The notes under the pieces are model-generated. The model did not search any database and was not told the DNA's origin. It worked only from the letters and a program-made list of their open reading frames with translations. A DNA stretch of 64,000 bases, taken from the NCBI RefSeq assembly GCF_021917145.1, contig NC_061066.1, forward strand, positions 186,001 to 250,000. The letters run 5' to 3'. Source of the DNA: Hypomesus transpacificus (lineage: Eukaryota; Chordata; Actinopteri; Osmeriformes; Osmeridae). This document shows, in pieces, positions 1 to 12,082 of the stretch. Each line of letters starts with the position of its first letter. Position 1 is the stretch's first letter. The position numbers and the translations under genes are program-made.

Positions 1-299
1 CGGTATCTTCCTGTGCATGCACAGTTCATCCTTCCCACAAACCTACAGAATCACTGTGCGCACACCATCTTCTGACACAGTAACCAACACCTGCGAACGC
101 ACGCACAAGCAGGTGCAAAAATAGACCATTGAAGTCACATGAGAACCAGTAATTCTCACAACCTGTAATTTCCAGGTAAGAGACGGCTGCTCACAGTCCA
201 CGGGAGGACAACGGTACTTAGGAAAGATTTGTTGGATCAGATCTTAGTTTATTTCCTCCAGGAACACAATGACACTTATTGAGGGACTTGTTGCACTTG

Positions 300-612
300 T
301 TGGTTAGTTGTAACTGATTTAGCTACTTGTAGTCGCTGTTAATTATATTTTTGTTTCTTGCTTTCCTCCAGGTACACTGTAGACACTTTCGAGGATCATA
401 TTGTTGAATTGTAACTTGTTTGACTACATACTCTTCTGGTTCTACCCATTGGCACTTACAGTATTTGCTTTTCACAATGTATGTTTAATGTTTTGGCTAC
501 CCACATTGTTTTTGGGGCTTTCTCGTTGTTTACGATCATTGACCTATGCACGTTTTGCTCTTTCTTGTAAGTCGCTTTGGATAAAAGCGTCTGCTAAATG
601 ACTAAATGTAAA
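300..612 (+). repeat. LINE2/UnaL2-type 3' end (SINE/LINE tail)
   Basis: The right end carries the tail AAGTCGCTTTGGATAAAAGC followed by GTCTGCTAAATGACTAAATG and a short TGTAAATG repeat. This tail is shared by L2-clade LINEs and the tRNA-SINEs they mobilise in teleosts. The sequence just before it (GACCTATGCAC) is also found beside the copy at 9.0-9.2 kb, so both derive from the same element family. The left boundary is approximate. Confidence 0.6.
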
Positions 613-2822
613 TGTCCAGGTGAGAGCTTGTGAAGGCTAAAACCCTGACAACTGTCTGCACCAGAGGCACGCATACCAAGACAGAACAAATATATGATAG
701 CTTTATGTAATTTCAATTCAGTTTACTGGTATATGCTACTGTTAGCATGAGTCAGACTGTTATAGCCATACTGTTTTAAACTATAACATGCTTGGTGAAT
801 GATAAAACAGTTTAGTTCTGGACATATTTTGGTAACTCTTTCTTTCGAAGGATCACATAAAGAGGGTCTATGGATACATTCTGACATATCCTATCCAGAT
901 AGATGCAGTAGTCCTACATGTAACCATTGTCAATAGTTGAGTCATTCTCAACAGTTCTTAATGTAGAATCTGCAAGTTAATTCATGAAATTCAAAATTTC
1001 TTGTCTTCTGCTGCTCTGAAGGAGAGATGGAGAAAATCATTATCTACTTTTCATCAACCTTATAAACCAGATTGGTGTATTTTCAGAGGTGTGCTATTGT
1101 GAGTCTCCCAGTAAACCACTCTGTCTATGGGTGCATGATGAAGGCATACTTCGGTGATAAAATATATTAAAAGATGATGCTGTTCATGCTCTCTGAGTCT
1201 AATCTGGAGTTATTCAAACAAATGCAGATATAACACAATGTGTTTTTCTCTGGGTATAATGCTTTCAGTCCAAGTGTCATTTTGACATTCAGTACGAATA
1301 ATAAAATAGCCATCTGTAAAGTAAGTTTTATAAATGGTGTGATGTAATCATAAGTGGCACATGGATGGCGTTTTTGTGTTCAAGAGCTCTCATTGTTCTG
1401 ATGACACACATGCAAGTGTGATTTGTGAGTGTGATATATGAGGTAAGCTGAGGTCAGTGTAGCAGGCTGAGAGTGCCTCTCTCGTCTGAAATCAACCTAA
1501 AGAGGTCAACCTAGAGATGATCCTAACAGGGTTACCTCTTGTGCCCCTGCTAACATAAAACAGGGCTAAAATTATCTGAGGACTTTTATTGAACGGTATA
1601 ACAACCTTATTGGCATCATTGACAAGTGCATTAAGAAGACACAATTTATGTAATGGGCGAGTAGTTCTGGGTAGTTCCAATAATTGAATTTCAAACTGTA
1701 GGCTGTTCTGTTAAGTGTCACAGAATGCTTTGTGTATGTGCATGCATGTGTCATTTCATTCTCATACTCTGGTTTTATTAGCTCAAGCCAATTATATGGA
1801 ACTTTGTAAAAGGTCAAAGAAAGTAAAATACAATTAAAGGAAATTGATTTGAAATGTATCACTCCTCTGCTTTGGCGCATACTAAAAGGTCTATTACCAA
1901 TTTCTGCTCAGGAAATAAAATGCTTTAAACTGTTAAATGGACAAAAGGTAGGATGCAATATAGGCAGGTCAAACATAGTTATATATCATTATTGAAATTG
2001 AAATGTTTGCTTGGTTTACCAGAGGCTTCTATACATGGCCTGAAAACCCAGTTGGATTAGCTTTCTACTCTTGAAAAGGTTTGTCTACTTTGAACACAGA
2101 GGAAATACTTTATTTCTGTAGTGGAAATTGAAGCACGCTCTAAGAATCACTTATGTCCCTCAGTCTGGAATCTTTAGTGGGGGAGCACTAACCCTGTTTA
2201 ACCCTGCTTTTAACTAACTCTTCTTTTTTACAATCTGTGGATCCAAGAACTACAATAGAGAGATAGGAATAGGAGACAATTTAATTTTCCCCGTTGTGAT
2301 TCATCACCTGGATCTTGGCCCAGGGGTGTTTATGGTGCAGGTGGTGTTCAAAACATAAAAGCTTTTTTGTTCCCCTCTTCTACATCCATTCTCAGCTGAA
2401 CCCTTTGCCCAATTATGCTCTGATTGGCTTATCACCCAGAATTACTCCGGATATAGGAGCCAACCAAAGAGCTGGCTGCCTCAGTCTGCCCTGGAAGCTA
2501 GAAAAGAAAGACATCTGTGGAGAGAGCTCATGGCAAACGCCTGGATCCCTGCTTCTGTAGCACTGTGGCCCAGCTGGGAAGGCAGAGGGTCAGGCTTATA
2601 CTGTACGTGATTGTGAATAACAGCTATTTCTCGCTCTCCCTTTCTGTCTCTCATTATCTCTCTCTCCCTTTTTTATTTCCTTTTTTATAATCGGCTTGGT
2701 GGATGGAATGCGGGGGGGCTTGTGTCAAGTTACTCAGTGGCAAGATGTGAACAAAAAAATGCACCACTAAGTGGACCCCCATGGTGTGTGTGGCGTGTGT
2801 TCACATGCATACATTCATGGCC

Positions 2823-2884
2823 TTGTGTGTGTGTGTGTGTGTGCGTGTGTGTGTGTGCGAGTGCGTGCGTGTTATGTGTGTACT
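2823..2884. repeat. (GT)n microsatellite, interrupted
   Basis: An interrupted GT/GTGC dinucleotide run. The open frames that cross it on both strands (Cys-Val or His-Thr repeats) are artefacts of the repeat. Confidence 0.9.
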
Positions 2885-3226
2885 GTATGTGCGTAATTGT
2901 AGTGGGTGTATGCACACTGTCCTGCTTCCATAATAGGATTACATAGAGGACAACTGGTAGCCTGCTTCATGGATCAATAAAAGTAAAATTTTATGAGGGG
3001 CACCATTGTGGCCACTGCTCCTTTTACTGTCTATTTTAAGGGGGCTGTTAGGCAGGCCTGCTCCTATTGGTGATGCCATCAAGTGGCTTGCTGAGCCCAG
3101 ATATCTCCCCCTCTGACATTGTCGGCACAAAAACTTATTGTTACACCCTCATAAAGCACACAGCACCAAACAGGCTGTTTGATCAAGAAGATATGTTTTT
3201 TTACTTCACCATTAGATTACGTGCTT

Positions 3227-3312
3227 GTTTTTGTGTGTGTGTCAGTGTGTGTGTGTGTCAGTGTGTGTGTGTGTGTGTGTGCGCGTGCGTGCGTGTTGTG
3301 TGTGTGTACATG
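3227..3312. repeat. (GT)n microsatellite, interrupted
   Basis: A GT-rich run with CAGTGT and GCGTGC interruptions. It explains the Cys/Val and His/Thr pseudo-frames on either strand. Confidence 0.9.
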
Positions 3313-3898
3313 TGCTTGTTTATTTGTTACAGACAGTAGCTCCTTTATTGAGTGTTTATGGTCAAGAAATGGTTGTGTGTTCATGTTGGTGATAGAAGAC
3401 ATGATACGTGGTTCCCCTAACCCTAACCCTTTATCTCCTCCTCTGTGTGTCACTTTCAATTATCACTATGTCTCTTTTCAGCTCACCTCCACATGTCCTC
3501 CAGTCCCATCACCCCCTTGAGTCATGTGCACACTGACACGACTCACACAAACGCACCTACACACATGCACCAAACGCCAGCGCACACGCACACAATCACA
3601 CACATCCTTTACACACCTCCATGTCTCTGTCCTTTCCTTTCAGATTCCCCCCCCACCCCCTCATCACATACAGTACACTCCTCTGTCACCTCTCCCCTTG
3701 TCCCGTCACAACACACACACACATCCTGCTGGACTAAGTGCTAAAAGCTGATTTTAAGCTTTATAATCCTACCCCATGTCTATGTCTCACCCTCCCATCT
3801 GTCCATCCTGTCAGCTGTGGCAGGTTACGCTGACTTTAACCTATTACTGGTCGTGTGACCCCCCGGCCATACACAGGCCCATCAGCACTATTCTCAGG

Positions 3899-4535
3899 AA
3901 GCCCTTCTTCAAGGGCAGCTTCTTCAAGGGCAGCTTCTTTGAGGGCATTTTAATATAGTGTCTGTTTCCAGTAACCCACAGCTAACTTTAAGTGGGCAGC
4001 TTCTTCAAGGGCAGCTTCTTCAAGGGCAGCTTCTTTGAGGGCATTTTAATATAGTGTCTGTTTCCAGTAACCCACAGCTAACTTTAAGTGGGCAGCTTCT
4101 TCAAGGGCAGCTTCTTCAAGGGCAGCTTCTTTGAGGGCATTTTAATATAGTGTCTGTTTCCAGTAACCCACAGCTAACTTTAAGTGGGCAGCTTCTTCAA
4201 GGGCAGCTTCTTCAAGGGCAGTTTCTTCAAGGGCAGCTTCTTCAAGGGCAGCTTCTTTGAGGGCATTTTAATATAGTGTCTGTTTCCAGTAACCCACAGC
4301 TAACTTTAAGTGGGCAGCTTCTTCAAGGGCAGCTTCTTCAAGGGCAGCTTCTTCAAGGGCAGTTTCTTCAAGGGCAGCTTCTTCAAGGGCAGCTTCTTTG
4401 AGGGCATTTTAATATAGTGTCTGTTTCCAGTAACCCACAGCTAACTTTAAGTGGGCAGCTTCTTCAAGGGCAGCTTCTTTGAGGGCATTTTAATATAGTG
4501 TCTGTTTCCAGTAACCCACAGCTAACTTTAAGTGC
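3899..4535. repeat. two-level composite minisatellite
   Basis: Six copies of a long unit ending in GCATTTTAATATAGTGTC and a following segment with CAGCTAACTTTAAGTG. Each long unit is preceded by a variable number of a 15-bp subunit (GGGCAGCTTCTTCAA). Spacing between successive long units is about 80, 95, 95, 125 and 140 bp, so the units differ by whole 15-bp steps. No coding potential is apparent. Confidence 0.9.
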
Positions 4536-4889
4536 CAACTGAAGGATGATTAATTGAGATGATGATACAACAGTGAAACAAGATTGTAGGAGGACACATC
4601 AGGTGACATGTTAGAATTAGATACTTAATTCCTGATGGATGTTCTCATTGTTGCCTTATCTCTGCCGACAGGTACATACGGAAAAACTATGACAGTTTTA
4701 CTCTGAGTAATCCATCTTTGATCATCTATAAATGGTTCATCTAGACAACATCAAATGTTTTGAGGGACATGGAAACACGCTTAAAGGTATGTGAAAGCAT
4801 TCCCATCAACATGATGTTTTTAGTCTAGTTCTTATTCAGTCCCCACAAGAATAGCCAATGAAACCTGCACACAAAAGTAAGTGTGCATG

Positions 4890-4890
<1 letters not shown>

Positions 4891-4986
<96 letters not shown>
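4891..4986. repeat. long pure (TG)n microsatellite
   Basis: About 48 uninterrupted TG dinucleotides. Such purity suggests a young, highly polymorphic locus, and the assembled length may be unreliable. Confidence 0.95.
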
Positions 4987-4988
<2 letters not shown>

Positions 4989-7900
4989 GTTTGCAAGCAT
5001 GTAAGTACTTAAGCATGTGTATGTTTATCTGCCATTCTAACTTCAAGTCTCTATTAATCATTCCTTTGCAAATCATTTCATCTGACAAAGATGATTGACA
5101 TGGCAAGGAGTGTGCCTGACAGGTTAAGAGCAGTCTTACTCTATTTCCCCCTCCCCATTCTTCTTCTCTGGTTCCCTCCCATCCACCCACCCAGATTTCT
5201 CTAAAGTATCCATTCCCATTGTCCGGGAGATAATCCTCTCACCAAGGGGTCTGCATCTTAAATTACAGGGATCAGAGCACTTTCCTGACCTTACTAAACC
5301 AATCAATTAATTTAACAGACAGAAGACCAACATGATATTGAAGTTCCTTCTGGATTAACAAAGGGAATTAAATTGAATTGAACAATGACTCACAACTATT
5401 TTATGGAAAGAATACCAATCTCATTGCTTCCCCCTTAAAGCCCAAAGCTGGGAAATGAGCCCTCCACCATCTTCCAGAAACATTTATATTTGCAATGTAA
5501 TGGATTGCAAGGCTGCCTGTCATTCTCATTTCTCATTTGCTTAGGCGATATCCAGCGATGGTTCTGCTCCTTGATGCTGTGAGGTCTGAGACTGTATCAT
5601 CCAAATATCTATGTAAAAAGTTGATGGGTGGAATATTCAGACTTAAATTGTCTGGGCACACAGCAGGGAAGGCAAAAGTGTGAATTCAGAATGAACGTCA
5701 ACCTGCAGAAGAAAAGAGAGAGGAGAGAGGGGTTGGGCAGAGAGACAAGAGCTGTGGTGTCAGTGCTAGGACACTGCCCAGGCTTGGGATTTAATCAAAA
5801 AGGAATTACATTAATAAGACCATCTCTGCTCTGCTGTACTTTCATCCAAATCAATTATGTCTGTTTGTAAATGCCACCTGATTACACATCTGCTGAGGAG
5901 GATACACTGGCACAAAGCAAATTGACTCGTATTCAACACTCTCTAGACACTAACTGGTCCTGAACGCCACATAGTGTGCTCTGTAAAATGAGCAGTTTTG
6001 ACATGTGCACGTATATGCTAAGTTGATGTGATTGTGGATGAGCATGACCTTCCTAATGCATCAGTGAGATTTGGACAGGAAGATTGGTTCTATATAATGG
6101 GAGCCATAGTATGTAAACATATGGGGGTAATTTCCCTGGTCCATTTGGGTGGTCTGAAAAATGACCGCCCAACCCTTTGGCTCCATTAGCCCTCCCCCAA
6201 ACAGTTGTAATATTGACAAACCCATAAAGAGGTGCTGTCAATCTCTCCGAAAGGCCAATCCATTTATCTTGATTGATGTGAATGTACACAGTTGTGTCAA
6301 GTATTTCAACTGAATAGCCTTGACTATCCTCCGAAGAAATAGCTCCCGTTAACATGAATGAAGCATGGGTGTGTGTATGACAGTGTCCACGCGTCTCAAT
6401 GTGTGTGAGGGGCGTCCGCTAATGTGTTTGTTGTTTTTGCAACGGTGAGTAGGCGCATGTTTGTGTATGTGCCAGTGTTATGCACTTGATTTTGAAGTAA
6501 AGAAGTGAAGGCGGTGGCCCTGCTGGCAGGCTGAGATGCCAGTTGGACAGATTCCTCTGGAACAGAAGGCCTCCACACATTCCCTCTGCTGCGTCGCAAC
6601 GTTCAATATTCCAGAAGTGTTTGGTTCAACCCGCGCTGACTCCACCCCCTCGCAGGCAAAGATCTGTGACACACACCTGCTCCTGTCTCTCCCTGCCATG
6701 TTTGATTGCTCAAAGAGCAGCCCATCCTTTGAGATAATGATCTAATCAGCCAGTACCAGCGTACTGTGATTGCATTGCCAATCAGTTAACCCTCTGACTA
6801 GAAAACTCACCAGGGGGATGGTGTTGTAAATGTGGATTTAAGGTTTGAATACCACTGTCACTTCTATACAAATACTGTAAGCGGAAAAACAATATTTTTG
6901 AGATCTGGGATGAAGACAGTTATTGTGACCAGTCAATAGTTGAAGAAATGTCTATACTTGAATGACAGCCAAGTATACAAATGAGAAGCTATTTAACTGC
7001 CTTCTGTGATAGTGTGGTGGGCGAGATAGATTGCTCTTGAGGGGAGGCAGATAGCGTCATGACAACTAAAAGTTTTCACCTCCATGGAAAGTAAAGGACT
7101 CATTTTTGGCTGACTACCAACCCCAATGTTGTCGTGCAGACATCTTTTTCCCCTTTAGTCATCTGTGTATTCCATTATGATAAGAAAACACAGAGAGAGA
7201 AAGAGAATGAGAAATGAGGCAGGCTAAGATAGTTCCATTTTGTAAGGAAATTAACAGAAGGGGAGGTTCTATGCCAAGACTGGCGGTGCATAGAAAAAGT
7301 TCATTTCTCTGAAGTACTGAACCAGAAGAACAACTGATCATTTAAGGACCGAGGGAGAAAGAAAAGGTGAAGAGAAAGAAAGTGGGATGGAGAAAGTACT
7401 ATGTGAATGATATATTATCACTCACTGCCCCGGCAGACTTCTCAAGGTACGCATGTCCATTTACAGTATAGTTTGTGATGATGATTCATTCAGATATATG
7501 GGTTAATCTTAGAGAAGTCATTAATATAAGCATTGAAAGACAAAAGGCCAGCCTCATTAGCAAGTTGTAGCTGACAAACATTAACTTCTCTATTCATAAC
7601 CACCACTAGTATGTGATTTGGATTATTCCATTATTCCAAGCAATTCATGACAAATTACATATAATATAGACTTGTACTTGGGTGATAAGGGTTAGTGATC
7701 AAAAACGTATCTGTATGAAAAATGCCAACACCAGACCACAGAGAAATGCTTCTGGGAATAATCTCTTCAAATGCAGTCAGCTTGGTTGGTTAGCAATGGC
7801 CAGCTCAACTAAGCAGTTCTCAGAAGCACAAAGGTCCTGCGATTTAAGAAAACACTGTCATAGAGGGGTGAACATCTGTCTCCAATCATGTATTCATGAC

Positions 7901-9025
7901 ATGTAAGCCTCAGCACCTTCGCAGGTGTCTTGTTTGAGTCCCAGATTGTGCTTTGGAGTTTCATGTATTTCAAAGAATCTGTCAGTTTGGTTGATAAAAC
8001 AGACTCTAGCCATGTACTTCTCCAGTTTTTGGGGACATCAATGATGATACACGCAAAATACAGATGTGTAATTCGCTCTGTATTTGCAGGTACCTTAGCT
8101 TGATCTATTTCCATCTTTATATTTCAGAGGCATTGTGATTGGTTAGCATCAGGAGTTATTGTTTAAATATTCCCAGGTGTTTTTTTATTATTGATTTCTG
8201 CTCATCCGCTGCTCGTCCAGCTGCCCCTCACCCGCTCTCTCAAAGTGTTGTATTGACTCCTGAAACATGGCAAAACAATCATCAACCTCACGTTCCATTA
8301 AAAACCATAAGCTAGGATTCAGACATTGACTGCAATTAGCAATCAGCTCCTTAAACCGTCCCGATTTTCGAAGAAGTTGTCATGCATGTTCTATTGGCTA
8401 CGAGTTACAATTATTTACCGGCTGACAGTGACATGGGGGCTCACCTTCACCTCTAACAGATAGGTGTGCTGTGACCCAGTGCTCTCACAGTGAAACGATG
8501 ATGGAGCTGATCTGATGGTGACTATAGCTCTGCAGATGCCGGCCCACAGCAGGAGTCTCTACGAGTAATGGAAGCCATTTATCTCAAAGGCATAGGACCT
8601 TACGAGACTGAGATGATAAAGCATGGCATTGTGGGATAAAAAAAAGAAAGATCTATGTAATTTGCAATTATATTGACAGCTGGAGTGACCTGTAGCCTGC
8701 TGTGGAATTTAAATGGAAAGATGGATTTTTCTTTTAGGGCGGAGATCTAAAATCTTGTGTTCTTGGGAGGTTAGGGTTGGTGGGATCTGAGATGAAAGAC
8801 CACTTCCTCTTCTCAGGAGCAGCATCATCTTCTAAATCTCCTTCTGTTGTTGACCAACAGGTCTTTGGTGTCCTCGAGCTGCTCCCAGGAGTTTGTAGTT
8901 GGTGCCTCCCTCACTTTCCCAGTTGGGAGCTGAAAGCACCCTTCTCAATGTGAGGTGAGAGTTCCCTCTTCTGGTGAAAGAGCATAATGTGTCTACCATG
9001 GCGAGGAACATACTTCATAGGCTGT

Positions 9026-9180
9026 TATTTACATTTACATTTATTCATTTAGCAGACGCTTTTATCCAAAGCGACTTCCAAGAGAGAGCTTTACAAAGTG
9101 CATAGGTCACTGAGTGCATAAGTCACTGTTTACATTTTTTTTACACATGTTTACAGTTTCACATTTAAAACGACAGATTC
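9026..9180 (-). repeat. LINE2/UnaL2-type 3' end
   Basis: Read on the minus strand this shows the GTCGCTTTGGATAAAAGCG tail and TAAATG repeat, preceded by a CACTGAGTGACCTATGCAC-like stretch that matches the family seen at 0.3-0.6 kb. Only the 3' end is recognisable. Confidence 0.6.
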
Positions 9181-9638
9181 CATTTGCCAACCTAACCTTA
9201 GACATCCATGGAGGATGTCCACCCAGGGAGAGAAGACAAGGTGCTAAATGGATCAAATGTCATGTCAAATGAAAGACAAGCCGTTTTATCTTATTATCAA
9301 ATGATTTGCCATTATTATCCCAGCTACAAATTGGCAATGGAAGGAGACAGATTGTGCCTGTCAAATGAGGAGTAGGGTATACTTTTAGGGGCATTGTCCA
9401 GGCCATCCTTCCCCCTCAGCGTGAGCAGGGCAGGCCTACAGCTGCGGCCTGGAACAGAATACACAATATTGTCTGAAATTACCATTTACTCATGAAGTCT
9501 ACCCCTCATCCGGCTGTGAGCTCCATGCCTGACTAGTGGACTGTAGTTGGATACTAATCCAGCCATTTAGTGATATTTCATTATGAGTATTTACAATATA
9601 CTGGACACAAAACAGAAAAAGCTCATTTTTTGAAGAGT

Positions 9639-9644
9639 TTTATT
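9639..9644 (-). terminator. poly(A) signal of spmip1
   Basis: AATAAA on the minus strand, about 130 bp beyond the spmip1 stop codon. Confidence 0.6.
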
Positions 9645-9775
9645 TTATATATATCAAGCTTTACATTGCTCTCATGGAAATACAGAGGAATAAGGCATTA
9701 TAAGGTCAAAACAGTGCTGGCATTGGGGATGGTGGTCACGTGGGGGTCAGTTCAGCACCGTAGGTCCAACGGGTT

Positions 9776-10432
9776 CTATGCCAGTTTGTCAGAGAGAGTG
9801 GAGTGTGGGAAGGTGCCGTTCTTGCGGTAGAAGGTATCTCTCACAATGGCGTTTAGTGCAAACATTGGGACATAGGCCTTGGTCGTGTCACCTGGATACA
9901 GATGAATATCAATAGGCTAGTTGCCATATACAGATGCAATCGCAATAGAATCATTATGACTGAGTGTAAAGAAAATATGTAGGCCTATTACTTTAAATGT
10001 GTAACCAAGTATAGAAATAAAACAATTTGTTTACTTACCTAAACCCCAACCATACTCGCAGTTGCTGGTTAATGGATACGGATACTTTTCTTCTGGAGAT
10101 TTGGCTTTCCTCATGAGTAGGTATTTATAGCGCCCAGTCTGCTCTTTCGAAAAGCCATCATAGAGAACGTTTCGAGTCTCTCCCGATACTGGCCACATCG
10201 TCAGGATCGTCTGATCGCTGTTATTTTCCTGCCCTCTGTCCTTGACGGTCGGCAGGCTTGGAGTGCCTTCGTGAGGAGGTTTGGCGATCTGTGGCAGTGT
10301 TGCTCTTGCCTTTGCACTCACCTTTTTGGGTGTGTTATGGTATTTGGTCCAGTTATCTCGAAACCAATTGAGCCGAAGCATGTTCTCTTTTAAAATGCTC
10401 TCTTTCCAAAATCCTTGTATATGGGAATCCAT
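9776..10432 (-). CDS. spmip1: sperm microtubule inner protein 1 (ATP6V1FNB)
   Basis: Two coding exons, 10432-10039 and 9891-9776, give 169 residues. The donor is TTTAG/gtaagt and the acceptor atccag/GTGACA; joining them restores a Gly codon. The N-terminus (FWKESILKENMLRLNWFRDN) and the internal GETRNVLYDGFSKEQTGRYKYL stretch match what I recall of ATP6V1FNB, a small protein renamed SPMIP1 because it sits inside sperm axonemal microtubules. No signal peptide or membrane segment is seen. In human the gene lies beside ATP6V1F, and here atp6v1f is 4.4 kb away in the same orientation, which supports the name. The first ATG of the open frame was chosen. An upstream promoter was not identified. The name rests on remembered similarity plus synteny, with no alignment run. 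Confidence 0.75.
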
Positions 10433-10902
10433 TTTTCGAAAACTTGTTATCCTTTCCCAAAATCTTGGGACGTTATCTACTCTACCTGTGTCCCGCCGCT
10501 GTCGCTAACAGCAGAGCAATTTGGTAAGTGTTGATACCATTAATGTAAGTGATATCAGCTCTCTATAAGCTATGCATACACCCCAGGCACTTAAACGCGA
10601 CACATTGACCCATAAAGTCTATTAGTTAAGTGCAGTTGGTGGTATAACCCTCTAGCATTTAACTTTTCAAACATTTGCGCTCAAATGTTGCAGTAGGCCT
10701 AAACGCGTAATAATCGCATGCCGTCACAAGTGTTGGCCATGCAATCAAACACTTGAGGCTAAATTAGCACACATATACGATTATAAAACGGCCATTTTAT
10801 TTTGATTTAACTCAAATTAATTAAATAAACAAACGACTTTCCCCTCAGCTGATGCCATATGACATCCGCTTTGATCAAGGGTGTCGAGGGCCCTCTGACT
10901 TC

Positions 10903-11425
10903 TCATCTCTTGCCGATTCCATGAGGGTCTGTTGTTGCTCTGCCTGCTTTCTCGTCTCCGCCTGACTGCATCTCATGGCTCAGGTTTATAAGGGCACAGA
11001 TACTAAGCTTGCAGCCATTGACTCTTGATACCCTCCTGACAAGAGAAAATATTTTTTTATGAGATAAAGCACCAATGCAGACAACCAAACTGCTGATTGT
11101 AAGTCATTCCATTACTTACCGAAGATCGGGAAAAGGCTGTTTCATCGGTGTACTGGATATGAATGAAGACATTTGGTAAATAAGGGTAGAGAACATCATT
11201 TATCACTGTCCCATATTTAGATATTAGATGAATGCTTACGGCATTGTCATGTTGCCATCTGATTCTGTACCATTCCAGCTCTGCACACCCGTCCTGTAGT
11301 GGTACAAGCGGTAAGTAAGGGAACTCAAACTCTCCACCATCTCCCTCTTCTCAAGACATGATCTATCTAACGACACTCACGTGACGTTAAACTCTTTGTC
11401 ATTCCTCTGTTGCGAACTGTCTAAC
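10903..11425 (-). CDS. second peptide-coding exon set of the same putative peptide gene (alternative 3' exons)
   Basis: Four exons: 11425-11381 (45 nt), 11293-11240 (54 nt), 11152-11120 (33 nt) and 11035-10903. All begin with one base that completes a codon and (except the last) end with two spare bases, so they fit directly onto the exon ending at 12967. The full form would be 190 residues. The encoded segment runs through NVTTGVQSWNGTESDGNMTM to PFPDLRRVSRVNGCKLSIC, then ALINLSHEM and ends DPHGIGKR-stop. The dibasic site before the ring, the C-x4-C ring, the NLSH stretch (as in adrenomedullin-2) and the Gly-Lys-Arg amidation signal all fit a secreted calcitonin-family hormone. It is clearly paralogous to the exon at 12083-12221 (GDE-AG-T-DP-GIGK in both). 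No separate signal-peptide exon was found between 11.43 and 12.08 kb, so shared 5' exons are likely. It has its own poly(A) signal at 10801-10796. Confidence 0.5.
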
Positions 11426-12082
11426 CTGTGAAGAGACAGATAAGGATATCAGAAAAACTGGACGCATTGATATTGTAACATGAAGCGCCGGATATTCACA
11501 TGAAGGAAAACGGCAATATAGTAGCTGAAATTGTAAAACAGATATTTCTAAGCATCACAAGATCTGTCCTTCATGATCAAACTGTCTTGTAAGGTCAAAT
11601 TGAAAGCATACATTAAAATTAATTTGAATAATGGGAACAAAAATTTGTTTAAATGCTTGTTTAATAGTCACATCTTCTTGAATCAGGTATGTTCATAATT
11701 TGAACAGCAGTCATTAATGCCACCAATTCTGGTTTGTATTAGTTGTTTTTATTGGTCAACATTTAGAGTGAAGAATACTAAATAGTATTGTAAAAAGTAT
11801 AGTAAATGTATATAATGCTTTATCTTTGACTTATTGTACAGCACTTTGTTGTCATTGGTTATGTTTAAATGCATAACAGAAATAAATTTGATTTTCATGT
11901 CTCGAGGAGTTAATCAGAAGGTGCCTTTCTATTATGGGCCATCCATTACAACATTACAAATCAAGAATCAGCATGCATGTCCGACATGTTTTATCCGGTT
12001 GAATCCATTGTGATTATTACAATGTTTACACCATAAAGCTGTGTGCTATCTGGTCTGAGCACTTAATATTTCAAATCAGCTC

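Larger units (their letters stand above)
1..9775. other. gene-poor intergenic region
   Basis: No supported gene is seen on either strand. The open frames here are short and mostly run through CA/GT repeats. The region holds two LINE2-type 3' ends, several GT microsatellites, one composite minisatellite (all listed separately) and otherwise AT-rich unique sequence. The stretch from about 5.0 to 9.0 kb shows no repeats or coding signals by eye. Conserved noncoding elements cannot be judged without alignment. Confidence 0.6.

Noticed and set aside
3415-3432. Telomere-like CCCTAACCCTAACCCT
   Set aside because: Only about two and a half units; too short to indicate an interstitial telomere.
2722-5190. 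Several open frames with Cys-Val, Val-Cys or His-Thr repeats on both strands
   Set aside because: They are produced entirely by GT/CA microsatellites and have no splice context or domain.
11120-11360. A continuous open frame of about 75 codons on the minus strand, at first suspected to be an Ig-like exon
   Set aside because: Inspection showed two small exons with good splice sites in another frame that link in phase to the peptide exon; the long frame spans their introns.
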